The notes under the pieces: generated by a model
The model's input: only the letters and a program-made list of their open reading frames with translations
What the model was told of the DNA's origin: nothing
The model's database searches: none
NCBI GenBank assembly: GCA_052103955.1
Contig: JBQELO010000005.1
Span: forward strand, 62,001-126,000
DNA: 64,000 bases
From: Paenalcaligenes sp052103955
GTDB taxonomy: Bacteria > Pseudomonadota > Gammaproteobacteria > Burkholderiales > Burkholderiaceae_B
Direction: 5' to 3'
Translations under genes and position numbers: made by a program
Shown here: one piece after another, positions 51,263 through 60,757 of the stretch
Layout: each line of letters starts with the position of its first letter
How positions within the stretch are numbered: position 1 is the first letter of the stretch

Positions 51263-53572
51263 ACGTTGTGTAGCAGGGGTCGAACGCGTAGACGGATCGG
51301 CCCCTAGTGCTTTATAGACATCAAGATGTTGCAGCACAATCTTGTGCACATCAAACACCTCTTCTGCTAGCTTTCTACCTGCCTGCCCCATTTGCTGACG
51401 CAAGGCTTTATCGTTAGCCAAACCTTGCACTGCTTGCCACAACGCGTGGGCATTTTTCGCCGGCACCAACAACCCGCTAACGCCAGGTTCTATGGCATCT
51501 CTACAGCCCGGCACATCGGTAGTAACTACGGCAATACCTGCTGCGGCCGCCTCTACCAACGACTTAGGCAAGCCTTCACGGTATGAGGGCAACACAGCAA
51601 TATGACTTTGCGCATACAGGGCTGGAATATCAGATCGCTCACCTAGCCACTGGACAATGCCTTGATCATGCCACGCCTGCATTTGCTCTTTGCTGACACT
51701 GGCAGGGTTTCCAGCATCGGGACCGCCCGCAATACGCCAGACAATCGCGTCACCTGCCTCGGCACTTAATCGGGCGGCGTCTACATATTCGCGCACCCCT
51801 TTATCGTTTAGCAGCCTTGCCACCAGCAACGCCTGTACCGGTGGTTCGGGTGCCGCAGGTTGTGGCGGGAACTTCTGCAACTCCACCCCTGAACCTCTAA
51901 TCATCACTACCTGACGTGGACGCACCACGTTGGCTTGCAGCAGTACATCTCTATCGCTGGTGTTCTGAAAAATCACACGGCTATTTTTATGCCCTAGTGC
52001 TATGCGATACAGCAAAATCGCTAACTTGCGTTCTATACCCGCTTGCGTGTTGATAAACACATAACCCAACCCAGAAACCGCTGCTACAAAAGCAGGCACA
52101 CGCGCCAACCTAGCCGCAATACCGCCGTAGATCACCGGCTTAATGGTGACAGCATGCACCACATCGGGTTTTACCTTTCTAAATAAACCATACAACGTGC
52201 GCAAGGTTTGCAGCTCTTGCAAAGGGTTCTTACCACTACGACTCATGGGCAATACATGATGCGTCATACCCAGTGCCCGTATCTGCTGTACGGCTTCTCC
52301 GGCCATCGTCGCAACGTGTACGGCATACCCTTGCTTCTTGGCCTCAATGGCAATCTGCACGCGGTGGGACAAAAAGAAAGCCGGATTATTCACCACCATC
52401 AGTAAGCGGCATTGTTCTGCCACTTTAGGTGCACCTTGCTGCCACAGCGTAACGTAACGCTGCACCATTTTATCTAGCCCAAACTGCTGCACTCGCAGCA
52501 GCGCTTGCTCACGCTGTTGCTGGCGTTCTGGTGAGTGCACATCGCCCAACACCTGAACAATGCCTTGTGCTAACGCTTGCGCATTACGAGGGGGGACCAC
52601 CACGCCAGTACCCGCCAAAATACTTGCTGCATCCCCTACATCGGTCACCACACAACTTACACCGGCTGCCATGGCTTCACACACCACATTAGGGAAGCCT
52701 TCTGCCTGACTCGACAACACGTGTATATCTAAGGCCGCCATGATGGCTGGGATATCATCCCGTCGCCCTAGCAGCAATACCTTATCGCTTAGGCCATGAC
52801 GCTCTATCAATGCCATCAGATTGGCGTTATCAGGGCTTAACCCTTCCCCCACCAACACACAGCGGGCATCAGGAACGCTTTTCACCACTTGGGCAAAGGC
52901 TGCCAGCAAGTTGGCATGATCTTTAAGCGGATTCCAACGCGCAATAGCGCCTATAACGGGCTGTTCACTACCCAAACCCAGCGCGTCACGCATTTGTTCA
53001 CGTGTGCCCTCGGGTACTTTCCAACGCTGTAAATCATAGCCATTGGGAATCACCACCATGCGTTCTGCATCGTAACCCCATGCTTGATGGCGCTGTGCCG
53101 CATTTTCTGCACACGCCACAATCGCGGTAGGAATACGGGTAGACAGTTTGGCGCATACCCATGCCACTATGCGTGATTTTGGGCTGCCTTTGTGCAGGTT
53201 TTCACCGGAGTTTCGTACACCCCAAACAATGCGTTTTACCCCCGCGCTACGAGCCGCCATACCGCCGATGAGATCCGCATGATACATCCAAGTTTGCACC
53301 ACATCGGGGCGTAACTTTTTCAGTAAATTACGCAGCTTAAAAAAGCCGGGGATCAAACCAAGCACACCCCCCATACGCAGGCAATATAAGGTCACCCCTG
53401 CTTGGCGTAACCGTTCACCGTACACGTCCTCTCCCCCCATGGAGATCACTACATGTTCTACATTAGGGTTAGATGCCGTTACCAGTCGGAACAGTACTGC
53501 TTCAGCTCCGCCCTGACCTAGGCCTGAAATAATGTGTACGACTAACGGGGAAGGTGTAGCGTCTTGGCTCAT
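51251..53572 (-). CDS. Two-domain GT4 glycosyltransferase fusion
   Basis: 773 residues from ATG 53572. The first GT4 unit (about 1-390) starts VVHIISGLGQGGAEAVLF and has the donor site SSQAEGFPNVVCEAMAAG. A second full GT4 unit follows (about 393-773), starting LLMVVNNPAFFLSHRVQIAIEAKK and having PSYREGLPKSLVEAAAAG. Both carry an intact E-x7-E type donor motif, so both may work, adding two sugars in turn. The frame has no interruption. It lies 4 bases after the previous GT gene. Acceptors and donors are unknown. Confidence 0.9.
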   Translation of the reverse strand: MSQDATPSPLVVHIISGLGQGGAEAVLFRLVTASNPNVEHVVISMGGEDVYGERLRQAGVTLYCLRMGGVLGLIPGFFKLRNLLKKLRPDVVQTWMYHADLIGGMAARSAGVKRIVWGVRNSGENLHKGSPKSRIVAWVCAKLSTRIPTAIVACAENAAQRHQAWGYDAERMVVIPNGYDLQRWKVPEGTREQMRDALGLGSEQPVIGAIARWNPLKDHANLLAAFAQVVKSVPDARCVLVGEGLSPDNANLMALIERHGLSDKVLLLGRRDDIPAIMAALDIHVLSSQAEGFPNVVCEAMAAGVSCVVTDVGDAASILAGTGVVVPPRNAQALAQGIVQVLGDVHSPERQQQREQALLRVQQFGLDKMVQRYVTLWQQGAPKVAEQCRLLMVVNNPAFFLSHRVQIAIEAKKQGYAVHVATMAGEAVQQIRALGMTHHVLPMSRSGKNPLQELQTLRTLYGLFRKVKPDVVHAVTIKPVIYGGIAARLARVPAFVAAVSGLGYVFINTQAGIERKLAILLYRIALGHKNSRVIFQNTSDRDVLLQANVVRPRQVVMIRGSGVELQKFPPQPAAPEPPVQALLVARLLNDKGVREYVDAARLSAEAGDAIVWRIAGGPDAGNPASVSKEQMQAWHDQGIVQWLGERSDIPALYAQSHIAVLPSYREGLPKSLVEAAAAGIAVVTTDVPGCRDAIEPGVSGLLVPAKNAHALWQAVQGLANDKALRQQMGQAGRKLAEEVFDVHKIVLQHLDVYKALGADPSTRSTPATQRLEG

Positions 53573-53576
53573 AGCA

Positions 53577-54686
53577 CTACTCTTTTTGCATAACCTGTTT
53601 AAAAACCGCATCCCACTGCTGCAGCACTACTTCTAACGCATAACGGTCGCGCACTGATTGGGCTGCGCGTTGCCCTAAGGCTCCACGCAAACGACTGTCA
53701 TCCATTAACTCGGCCAGGGCTTGGGCCATCGCCTGCTTATTGCCTGCGGGTACCAATCGAGCATCTTTACCTTGTTGTGAAATATCCGCCGGACCACTAG
53801 GGCAATCGGTGGCAACACACGGCAAACCCAACGCCATCGCTTCTAGTAGCGCATTAGGAAAACCTTCATACTGCGAACTCAACACAAACAGTTGCGAACG
53901 CGCCAACTCGTGCCACGGGTATTCGGTACGCCCCGGTAAATGAATACGATCTTTTAACCCTACCAACTCAGCTTGTCGTTCAAGCTCAGCACGCTGTGGC
54001 CCTTCACCATGTACGTGCAAATGCCATGCTGGTCGCGCTTCTGCTACATCAGCAAACGCATTAATCAACAAAGCAAAGCCTTTAGCAGGCACTAATCTGC
54101 CTAAGGCATCAATACGTGCGGGAGATTCTTTTTCTACGGATTCTTGCCGTTGGATATGAAAAATATCGCTAGGCACCGGGTTGGGTATGGCGACTACCGT
54201 AGGCAACTGCGGCACAATTTTCCGCAAGGCCTGTTCCGCATCTGACGTTTGCACGCATACCGCCGATGCTTTGCCATAGTATCGTCTACGCAGCCACCCC
54301 AGCACCTTGCCCACATTCGTTGCGTAACCCGGGTTGGTGCGCTCGCACACAACCACAGGCACATTTACACCTTGCAGGCTGACTAAGGTAGCAACGTTCA
54401 CATTCGTCAGAAAACTCAACACCACATCGGGCTTTTCCTGGCGTACTACACGGCGCATTGCCCACCACTTACGCAACACACTGGGCACAGGCCATGCCGG
54501 TAAATACGGCTTTAGCCATTTCACCTGTACGTTGTCGTTAATGGGATAAAAACTGCGTGTAGACCCTAGGTGAGTAGGTACCAATACCACGTCATCACCA
54601 CGGGCAGCCCACGCATTCACCAGAGTTGCAGCTACACGCTCTGCACCACCGGCATTCATTGCGCCCACAAAAAAAAGTATTTTCAC
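53577..54686 (-). CDS. GT4 family glycosyltransferase
   Basis: 369 residues, GT-B fold. N-terminal domain starts ILFFVGAMNAGGAERVAATL; C-terminal donor site is SSQYEGFPNALLEAMALGLP. No membrane segments, so it acts at the inner face of the membrane on a lipid-linked precursor. Placed 19 bases after the preceding GT gene and 4 bases before the fusion. Specificity cannot be told from sequence. Confidence 0.92.
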   Translation of the reverse strand: MKILFFVGAMNAGGAERVAATLVNAWAARGDDVVLVPTHLGSTRSFYPINDNVQVKWLKPYLPAWPVPSVLRKWWAMRRVVRQEKPDVVLSFLTNVNVATLVSLQGVNVPVVVCERTNPGYATNVGKVLGWLRRRYYGKASAVCVQTSDAEQALRKIVPQLPTVVAIPNPVPSDIFHIQRQESVEKESPARIDALGRLVPAKGFALLINAFADVAEARPAWHLHVHGEGPQRAELERQAELVGLKDRIHLPGRTEYPWHELARSQLFVLSSQYEGFPNALLEAMALGLPCVATDCPSGPADISQQGKDARLVPAGNKQAMAQALAELMDDSRLRGALGQRAAQSVRDRYALEVVLQQWDAVFKQVMQKE

Positions 54687-54705
54687 TCTGGTACCCGTAG
54701 AGTTT

Positions 54706-55827
54706 TTAACGTTTGCTACGCTTTGGTGCCTTCAGCAATTGCTCCCATTGTGCCACGATCCTAGCTGCTGAAAAACGATCGCGTACATCCACCGCTCGCC
54801 TAGAAAAGGCCACGCGTTTCAAGGGGTGCGCCATCATATCTGACAGGTGTGCCGCCAACGCTTCAGGGTCTTCAACAGGCTGCACCAATACACCATCCAG
54901 ATCAGCTCGGATGATCTCTCTAGGGCCTGTATCGCAATCAAAGGCCACAGCGGGCAAGCCACATGCCATGGCTTCTAACAAGGTATTAGACAACCCCTCT
55001 GTACGCGAACTAAGCACGTACAAATCCGACGCCTCGTACCAGTCGCGCATATTACCTACACGCCCCACCAACGAGATTCTATGGCCCATGTGTAGGCTAT
55101 CAATCTGCGCCTGCAGCGCTTCGCGCTCAGCCCCTTCACCCACAATATCCAAATCCCAATGGGGAAAATATTTGGCCAACAGCGAAAAAGCCTGTATCAG
55201 TACATCAAAGCCTTTAACCGGGTGCAAACGCCCTACAGCCAACAACCGTTGCCTATCGGCACGCACTGGTGGTGCTACCACTGGCTGCGCATCCGGCAAT
55301 GGCCAACGAACCGAATTAGGAATAATCACCACATTCGAGCCCGGCACATTTTTTTGCAACCAACCGGCTGTGCCCGAGGTTAATGCCACCACCGCATCCG
55401 CACGTGGGTAGGCCCAACGGCGCAGCTTCTGCCACACCTCGGGGAGTTTTTGATACGGGGGATGTGTGTGCTCAGACGCAATCACTTTACAAGGTAGCTT
55501 TTTCGCTGCGGCAACAGCCAGTACAGATGAGGTCGTCATCATGCCCAACACACAGTCAGGCTTTTGTTTGCGGAAGATTCTGCGTAATTTGCGAATGCGC
55601 TTCCAGTTGGCTAAGGCGCCACGCCAACCACCACCTGAGTCACCGGCTGTACCCAACACGAAGCGTTGCACGCTGTCAGGTAGCGCATACATATCCGACT
55701 CACGTGTGCTTTGCGTCACCAACGACACCTTGTGCCCTAGCTTTTGCCAGTACGTGGCAAGGTCTACCGCCACTCGTTCCGCACCACCCCCACCTAGGGA
55801 ATGGATGACAATCATTATATGCATCAT
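54706..55827 (-). CDS. GT4 family glycosyltransferase
   Basis: 373 residues. Starts MIVIHSLGGGGAERVAVDL, has the ASEHTHPP block and the donor site SSRTEGLSNTLLEAMACGLPAVAFDCDTGP. This pattern is like GalNAc/GalNAcA-transferring enzymes (PglH/WbpT-like), which would match the UDP-GalNAcA genes in the cluster, but that is inference. Located 27 bases after the flippase gene. Confidence 0.91.
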   Translation of the reverse strand: MMHIMIVIHSLGGGGAERVAVDLATYWQKLGHKVSLVTQSTRESDMYALPDSVQRFVLGTAGDSGGGWRGALANWKRIRKLRRIFRKQKPDCVLGMMTTSSVLAVAAAKKLPCKVIASEHTHPPYQKLPEVWQKLRRWAYPRADAVVALTSGTAGWLQKNVPGSNVVIIPNSVRWPLPDAQPVVAPPVRADRQRLLAVGRLHPVKGFDVLIQAFSLLAKYFPHWDLDIVGEGAEREALQAQIDSLHMGHRISLVGRVGNMRDWYEASDLYVLSSRTEGLSNTLLEAMACGLPAVAFDCDTGPREIIRADLDGVLVQPVEDPEALAAHLSDMMAHPLKRVAFSRRAVDVRDRFSAARIVAQWEQLLKAPKRSKR

Positions 55828-55854
55828 GCGCGATCAAAAATAAGTCACAGAAAT

Positions 55855-57168
55855 TTAGTTAGTAGTCTCGTTAAGCGGACGACTAGCTGCTAAGAAATAG
55901 CATATAAACGAACTGGTATACATCAAGCTTGTGGCCAGCATAATACCCTGTACGCCCAAGCGAGGTGCGAGCGTTAAGGTCAAAATAGCCTTCACTACAA
56001 AATTCAATACCGCAATGCTTGCCATTAATCGATAACGCTGCTGACTCGCTAAGAGCTGCACCAATACCAACACACCGAAATAGAACGGCAACTGCATGAC
56101 GCCCCAGCGTAAAACACCCGCTACTTTCGCTGTGTCAGCGGCACTAAATGCCCCGCGCTCGTACAACAACGCAATACCCCACGGTGCTAACACCCACGCA
56201 ACCAACGCGACCACCAAACCAGCCAATACCATCAACAACGACCACCGCAACGCCATGGATCGCGCCCGTTGCGTATCGCCCTGACTAATAATATCGGCCA
56301 ACACAGGTAAAGCGGCACGCCCCACAGACGCCGCCCCTACACCTAACATCAACGAAATAAAACGGTTAGCGTAGCCAAAGGTAGCGTTAGCATTACCACC
56401 TAGCTGCGCGGCGGCATATTGATCCACCGGCCCAACAAAGCTCATGGCTACCTGACCAATCAGCATAATGGTGGCGGCTTGCATCAATGCTGGCCATTGC
56501 TCGGCCTGCCAACCCCATTGCGGACGTACTGAAATTTGATCTGCGCGCTGCGCCAATACGTACAGCCACACACACTGCACTATATAGCCTACCAACGTCC
56601 CCCATAGCAGTGGCCCTGCCATGGCACTTGGCGGTGCTAGCAATACCCAAATTAGTATAGAAAACGCTGGCACACTGTCCAGCAAGGTGTTGATGTGTCG
56701 TTCACGGGCACGCAGTCTGGCTGCGCTTAAGCCTATCAGCAACGTAAACAATGCCGCCGGTGCAAACGCATGGATCAACTCCATGCTCATGGCTTTAGTA
56801 CCGGCATTTAAACCCGTACCCATGATTTGCATTACCCACGGCCAACACCACCACAGCAAGGCACTGAGAAGCAGCCCCAGCAGTATGGTGCTCGTTAAGA
56901 GCTCACCAAGGAATTGTCGTCGTTGTACTTCCGGCTGATTGCGTGAGCGCACCAACACGGGAATCAGCACTACTGACAGCGCCCCCACCAAGGTAACCGG
57001 CAACCAGTTCGCCATGACCATGGTGAACTGGTAGGCATCCACCACATCGCTGATCCCATAGCGGTAAGCCACCGCCATTTCTTTTAGCGCACCCGCAAAT
57101 TTGCCCAACAGCAAAAATACTGCTACGCGAAATGCCCCTCTAGCAATGCGGTGGTGATCTGCATGCAT
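55855..57168 (-). CDS. MurJ/Wzx-type lipid-linked oligosaccharide flippase
   Basis: 437 residues from ATG 57168, which has GGAG 8 bases upstream; a GTG at 57225 would overlap tviC by 25 bases. Twelve or more helices of the MviN/MOP fold, with GKFAGALKEMAVAYRYGISDVVDAYQ in helix 1-2, as in MurJ relatives. In a polysaccharide cluster it most likely flips the finished undecaprenyl-linked glycan rather than lipid II. It is the only exporter candidate in the cluster. Confidence 0.85.
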   Translation of the reverse strand: MHADHHRIARGAFRVAVFLLLGKFAGALKEMAVAYRYGISDVVDAYQFTMVMANWLPVTLVGALSVVLIPVLVRSRNQPEVQRRQFLGELLTSTILLGLLLSALLWWCWPWVMQIMGTGLNAGTKAMSMELIHAFAPAALFTLLIGLSAARLRARERHINTLLDSVPAFSILIWVLLAPPSAMAGPLLWGTLVGYIVQCVWLYVLAQRADQISVRPQWGWQAEQWPALMQAATIMLIGQVAMSFVGPVDQYAAAQLGGNANATFGYANRFISLMLGVGAASVGRAALPVLADIISQGDTQRARSMALRWSLLMVLAGLVVALVAWVLAPWGIALLYERGAFSAADTAKVAGVLRWGVMQLPFYFGVLVLVQLLASQQRYRLMASIAVLNFVVKAILTLTLAPRLGVQGIMLATSLMYTSSFICYFLAASRPLNETTN

Positions 57169-57200
57169 TGCACTCCACCGCTGCCGTAATCGTTTTGGTA

Positions 57201-58226
57201 TCACCCCAAAAACCGTAGATACCACGGCATGGCTTCGGCCAAACCTTGCTGTATAGAGAAAGCAGGTGTGTAACCTAGCAAACGAGCCGCTTTAGAAATA
57301 TCGGCTTGTGAATGGCGTACATCACCGGGGCGGAAATCACCGTATACCGCATCCAAGTTGTATTCCACGCCATTGGCTTTTAACTCGTTTTTCAGATAGC
57401 CAAACAGCTCGTTCAAGGTAGTACGACCACTGACCGCAACGTTATACACCTGAGCACGGGCTTCACCCTCTGCCAACGCACCCAAAATATTGGCTTGGAT
57501 AACGTTATCGATATAGCAAAAGTCGCGACTTGTTTCACCGTCACCGTTAATGGTGATAGCTTCACCGGCCACCATGGTGGCAATCCAACGAGGGATAACC
57601 GCGGCGTAAGCGCCGTTAGGGTCTTGCCTACGACCAAACACGTTGAAGTAACGTAAGCCTACGCTGCTAAACCCATAAGCACGGTTAAACACATCGGCAT
57701 ACAGTTCGTTCACATACTTGGTCACGGCATAAGGCGACAGCGGTTTACCGATGGTGTCTTCCACTTTAGGCAAACCGGGGTGATCGCCATAGGTTGAACT
57801 GGACGCCGCATAAACATAGCCTTTAACACCGGCATCGCGTGCTGCTACCATCATGTTCAACGCACCACTGATGTTCACTTCATTGGTGGTCAGAGGATTA
57901 GCGAGTGAGCGCGGCACAGAACCTAATGCGGCTTGATGCAACACATAGTCCACGCCTTTACATACTTGCTGGCACGTTTCTGGATGGCGTATATCGCCTT
58001 CGATAAAGCGAAAACGCGACCAGTTTTCAGGGCCTACGTTTTGCTGCACGCTATCCAGGTTGTACTGGTGTCCAGTAGCAAAGTTATCCAGTCCCACCAC
58101 CTTCTGGCCATGTGATAACAAGGCCTCTAGCAAGTTGGAACCAATAAACCCTGCACACCCTGTTACCAGCCACGTACGTGGCTGAGCTTCTAGGGTTTGC
58201 CATGCTTTTTGCAATGCGTCACTCAT
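57201..58226 (-). CDS. tviC: UDP-GlcNAc/GlcNAcA C4-epimerase (WbpP/TviC-like)
   Basis: 341-residue extended SDR. NAD motif VTGCAGFIGSNLLE (from residue 21), catalytic S143/S144, Y166 and K170 (ASSSTYGD, SPYAVTK), the positions found in WbpP. WbpP/TviC turn UDP-GlcNAc(A) into UDP-GalNAc(A). 15 bases after the dehydrogenase gene, which gives the matching reaction. The pair supplies UDP-GalNAcA. Exact substrate preference is inferred from the family. Confidence 0.93.
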   Translation of the reverse strand: MSDALQKAWQTLEAQPRTWLVTGCAGFIGSNLLEALLSHGQKVVGLDNFATGHQYNLDSVQQNVGPENWSRFRFIEGDIRHPETCQQVCKGVDYVLHQAALGSVPRSLANPLTTNEVNISGALNMMVAARDAGVKGYVYAASSSTYGDHPGLPKVEDTIGKPLSPYAVTKYVNELYADVFNRAYGFSSVGLRYFNVFGRRQDPNGAYAAVIPRWIATMVAGEAITINGDGETSRDFCYIDNVIQANILGALAEGEARAQVYNVAVSGRTTLNELFGYLKNELKANGVEYNLDAVYGDFRPGDVRHSQADISKAARLLGYTPAFSIQQGLAEAMPWYLRFLG

Positions 58227-58241
58227 AATCTTCTCTTTGCC

Positions 58242-59516
58242 TTACAAACGCAGGTCGGATGCGTCTTGTGGAAGTACGTATTTCAAGTCGTACAGTACGT
58301 GATCTGCTTTACCCAAAGCGCGCAAGCGCTCAGCACCCATTTCCACAAACTGGTTATGAGCCACAGCAATAATCACGCCGTCATACTGACCTTCGTCTAG
58401 CGTGGTCACCACGTCCACACCGTACTCACGGCGAGCCTCATCAGCCTCTACCCATGGGTCGTACACATCCACGTTCACATCGTACTGAGCCAATTCGCGA
58501 ATAATATCCACCACGCGTGTATTACGCAGGTCTGGGCAGTTTTCTTTAAAGGTCAGCCCCAACAGCAAAACGCGAGCGCCTTGAACTTGGATACGTTTTT
58601 TGGTCATGGCTTTAACCAACTGAGAAGCCACGTACGCACCCATGGAGTCATTTAGGCGTCTACCCGCCAAAATCACTTCGGGGTGGTAGCCAATAGACTG
58701 CGCCTTATGAGTCAGATAGTAAGGGTCCACACCAATACAGTGGCCGCCTACCAGACCGGGTCTAAATGGCAAAAAGTTCCATTTTGTACCGGCGGCTTCC
58801 AACACGGCTTGGGTATCAATACCCAGCTTGTTGAAAATCAGCGCCAGTTCATTAATCAACGCAATGTTCACATCGCGCTGCGTGTTTTCAATTACTTTAG
58901 CGGCCTCAGCAACACGAATAGACGCGGCTTTATGCGTACCAGCAGTGATGATCTCGCCATACAGCGCATCCACCAAATCAGCCACTTCCGGCGTGGAACC
59001 AGACGTTACTTTACGAATGCTAGGCAAGCGATGCACTTTGTCGCCGGGGTTAATACGCTCTGGGCTATAGCCCGCGTAAAAATCCTCATTAAAGCGCAAG
59101 CCGGATACACGCTCTAGCACAGGCACACATACCTCTTCGGTAGCGCCTGGGTATACCGTGGATTCATACACCACGATATCGCCTTTTTTCAGCACTTTAC
59201 CAATGGTTTCGCTTGCGCGTACCAGTGGAGTAAGGTCGGGCTGTTTGTAATCGTCTATAGGAGTAGGCACCGTCACAATGAACACATTGGCTTCAGACAA
59301 TTGCGCTGTATCGTGTGTAAAGCGCAAATGGGAGGCCTGTTTCAGCTCTTCAGGCTCAACTTCCAGAGTGTGGTCTTGGCCAGCGTTCAATTCAGCGATA
59401 CGCGCCACATTGATATCAAAACCAATAACCGGACGTTTTTTGCCGAACTCTACCGCCAGTGGCAGCCCAACGTAACCCAGCCCGATCACGGCGAGTTTAA
59501 TGTCCTTGACTTGCAA
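58242..59516 (-). CDS. tviB: UDP-N-acetylglucosamine 6-dehydrogenase (TviB/WbpO-like)
   Basis: 424 residues of the UDP-glucose/GDP-mannose dehydrogenase family. NAD-binding VIGLGYVGLPLAVEFG (from 10), catalytic C260 in VGGHCIGVDPYYL, and LGLTFKENCPDLRNTRVVDII in the C-terminal domain. The length and sequence fit the TviB/WbpO group, which oxidises UDP-GlcNAc to UDP-GlcNAcA, better than UDP-Glc dehydrogenase. Followed at once by the C4-epimerase. Confidence 0.93.
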   Translation of the reverse strand: MQVKDIKLAVIGLGYVGLPLAVEFGKKRPVIGFDINVARIAELNAGQDHTLEVEPEELKQASHLRFTHDTAQLSEANVFIVTVPTPIDDYKQPDLTPLVRASETIGKVLKKGDIVVYESTVYPGATEEVCVPVLERVSGLRFNEDFYAGYSPERINPGDKVHRLPSIRKVTSGSTPEVADLVDALYGEIITAGTHKAASIRVAEAAKVIENTQRDVNIALINELALIFNKLGIDTQAVLEAAGTKWNFLPFRPGLVGGHCIGVDPYYLTHKAQSIGYHPEVILAGRRLNDSMGAYVASQLVKAMTKKRIQVQGARVLLLGLTFKENCPDLRNTRVVDIIRELAQYDVNVDVYDPWVEADEARREYGVDVVTTLDEGQYDGVIIAVAHNQFVEMGAERLRALGKADHVLYDLKYVLPQDASDLRL

Positions 59517-59560
59517 GATGTTCTCCCCAGAGGATCAATAATCAATACATGTTTGTCATT

Positions 59561-60706
59561 TTACTGCTGTCGTTCGCGACGTGCGCGTCTAACGGATGGC
59601 AGCAATAACCAAGCAGGTCTACGCCAATGTACCAGTCGAGCATACAGCCAGACATAGCTACAGGCAAAGGCCAGAATACTTAGCCCTAATATCCACGTGT
59701 TATCCCACCAAATGGTGGCAGGAATCAGCCCCACTAACGCAATACCCCACAAATAAGGTGAGGCCATCGCATTAGACATAGGCGGCACATGACGACGTCC
59801 AGACGCCACCACGCTTACACGCACCATTCGGCGGAAAATCAACTGGTGCAAATGCAGCGCATCCGGCCTGTCCACTGGCACACCACGTTTGAACTTTCGA
59901 CGCCAAATCGTGAATAAGGTTTCAAATACGGGATAAAACAATACGGCCAGCGCATAGAAAGGCGATACGGTAGGGTTGCGAATCACCAGTTGCACAGCCA
60001 ATTCGGCCAGCATGAAGCCTAAGAAATACGCCCCACCGTCCCCCAAGAACACGCGTCCAAAAGGAAAATTCCACGCCAAAAAGCCCAGCGTAGCCGAAGC
60101 CAGTGCTGCCGCAATCAAGAAAATGGGGTAATCGCCGACTTGCCACGCTACCAGAGACAATGAAACAGCCATCAGGATGGCAATCATGCCAGCCAAACCG
60201 TTAATGCCATCAATGATATTAAGCGCGTGAGTACAACCACCCACGGCTATCATGGTAAACAGCAGGGAAATAGGCCAGAAGTCTAGAATCCAATCTACCC
60301 AGAAAACGCCTACTCGGGATACGCCCCCCAACAACCACCATGCAATAGCAGCTGATGCAAAAGCGGCCAACAGGCGCTTCATGGAGCCCACGTCTTTGGT
60401 GATATCTTCTACCAAACCAGCGACAAAAACGGGCATAGCAGCCACAAATAGCACAGGCCATAGCCAACCCAAGGTCATGTGTGCTGGCCCCAGCACCAAC
60501 AAACCCGCCAAGGTGCCAGCCAAAATAGCCAGTCCACCCACACGCGGCGTAGGACGCAAATGCGTTGCCTGCGGTTTGCTCATGTCGCTATCGCCGGTCA
60601 GTTTTCCATGCCAGCGTTCGGACACTACGATTAGCCCACCCACTAGAAATGCTACCGCACAAATCGATAGCATTGTCAGCGGATCCCATACTTGCAGTGA
60701 GCTCAC
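59561..60706 (-). CDS. Polyprenyl-phosphate sugar-1-phosphate transferase (WecA/WbpL family)
   Basis: 381 residues, ten or so helices. Family motifs are LRPTPRVGGLAI, ALNIIDGINGLAG, RVFLGDGGAYFLGF and the C-terminal HLHQLIFRR. It starts glycan assembly by moving a HexNAc-1-phosphate to undecaprenyl phosphate. First gene of the minus-strand polysaccharide run, with 44 bases to tviB. Which sugar it takes (GlcNAc, GalNAc, FucNAc or QuiNAc) is unknown. Confidence 0.92.
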   Translation of the reverse strand: MSSLQVWDPLTMLSICAVAFLVGGLIVVSERWHGKLTGDSDMSKPQATHLRPTPRVGGLAILAGTLAGLLVLGPAHMTLGWLWPVLFVAAMPVFVAGLVEDITKDVGSMKRLLAAFASAAIAWWLLGGVSRVGVFWVDWILDFWPISLLFTMIAVGGCTHALNIIDGINGLAGMIAILMAVSLSLVAWQVGDYPIFLIAAALASATLGFLAWNFPFGRVFLGDGGAYFLGFMLAELAVQLVIRNPTVSPFYALAVLFYPVFETLFTIWRRKFKRGVPVDRPDALHLHQLIFRRMVRVSVVASGRRHVPPMSNAMASPYLWGIALVGLIPATIWWDNTWILGLSILAFACSYVWLYARLVHWRRPAWLLLPSVRRARRERQQ

Positions 60707-60757
60707 TTCTATTTCCCTCGGGAGTCTATGCTAGGGACGTCATCATACCGCGCTTTA

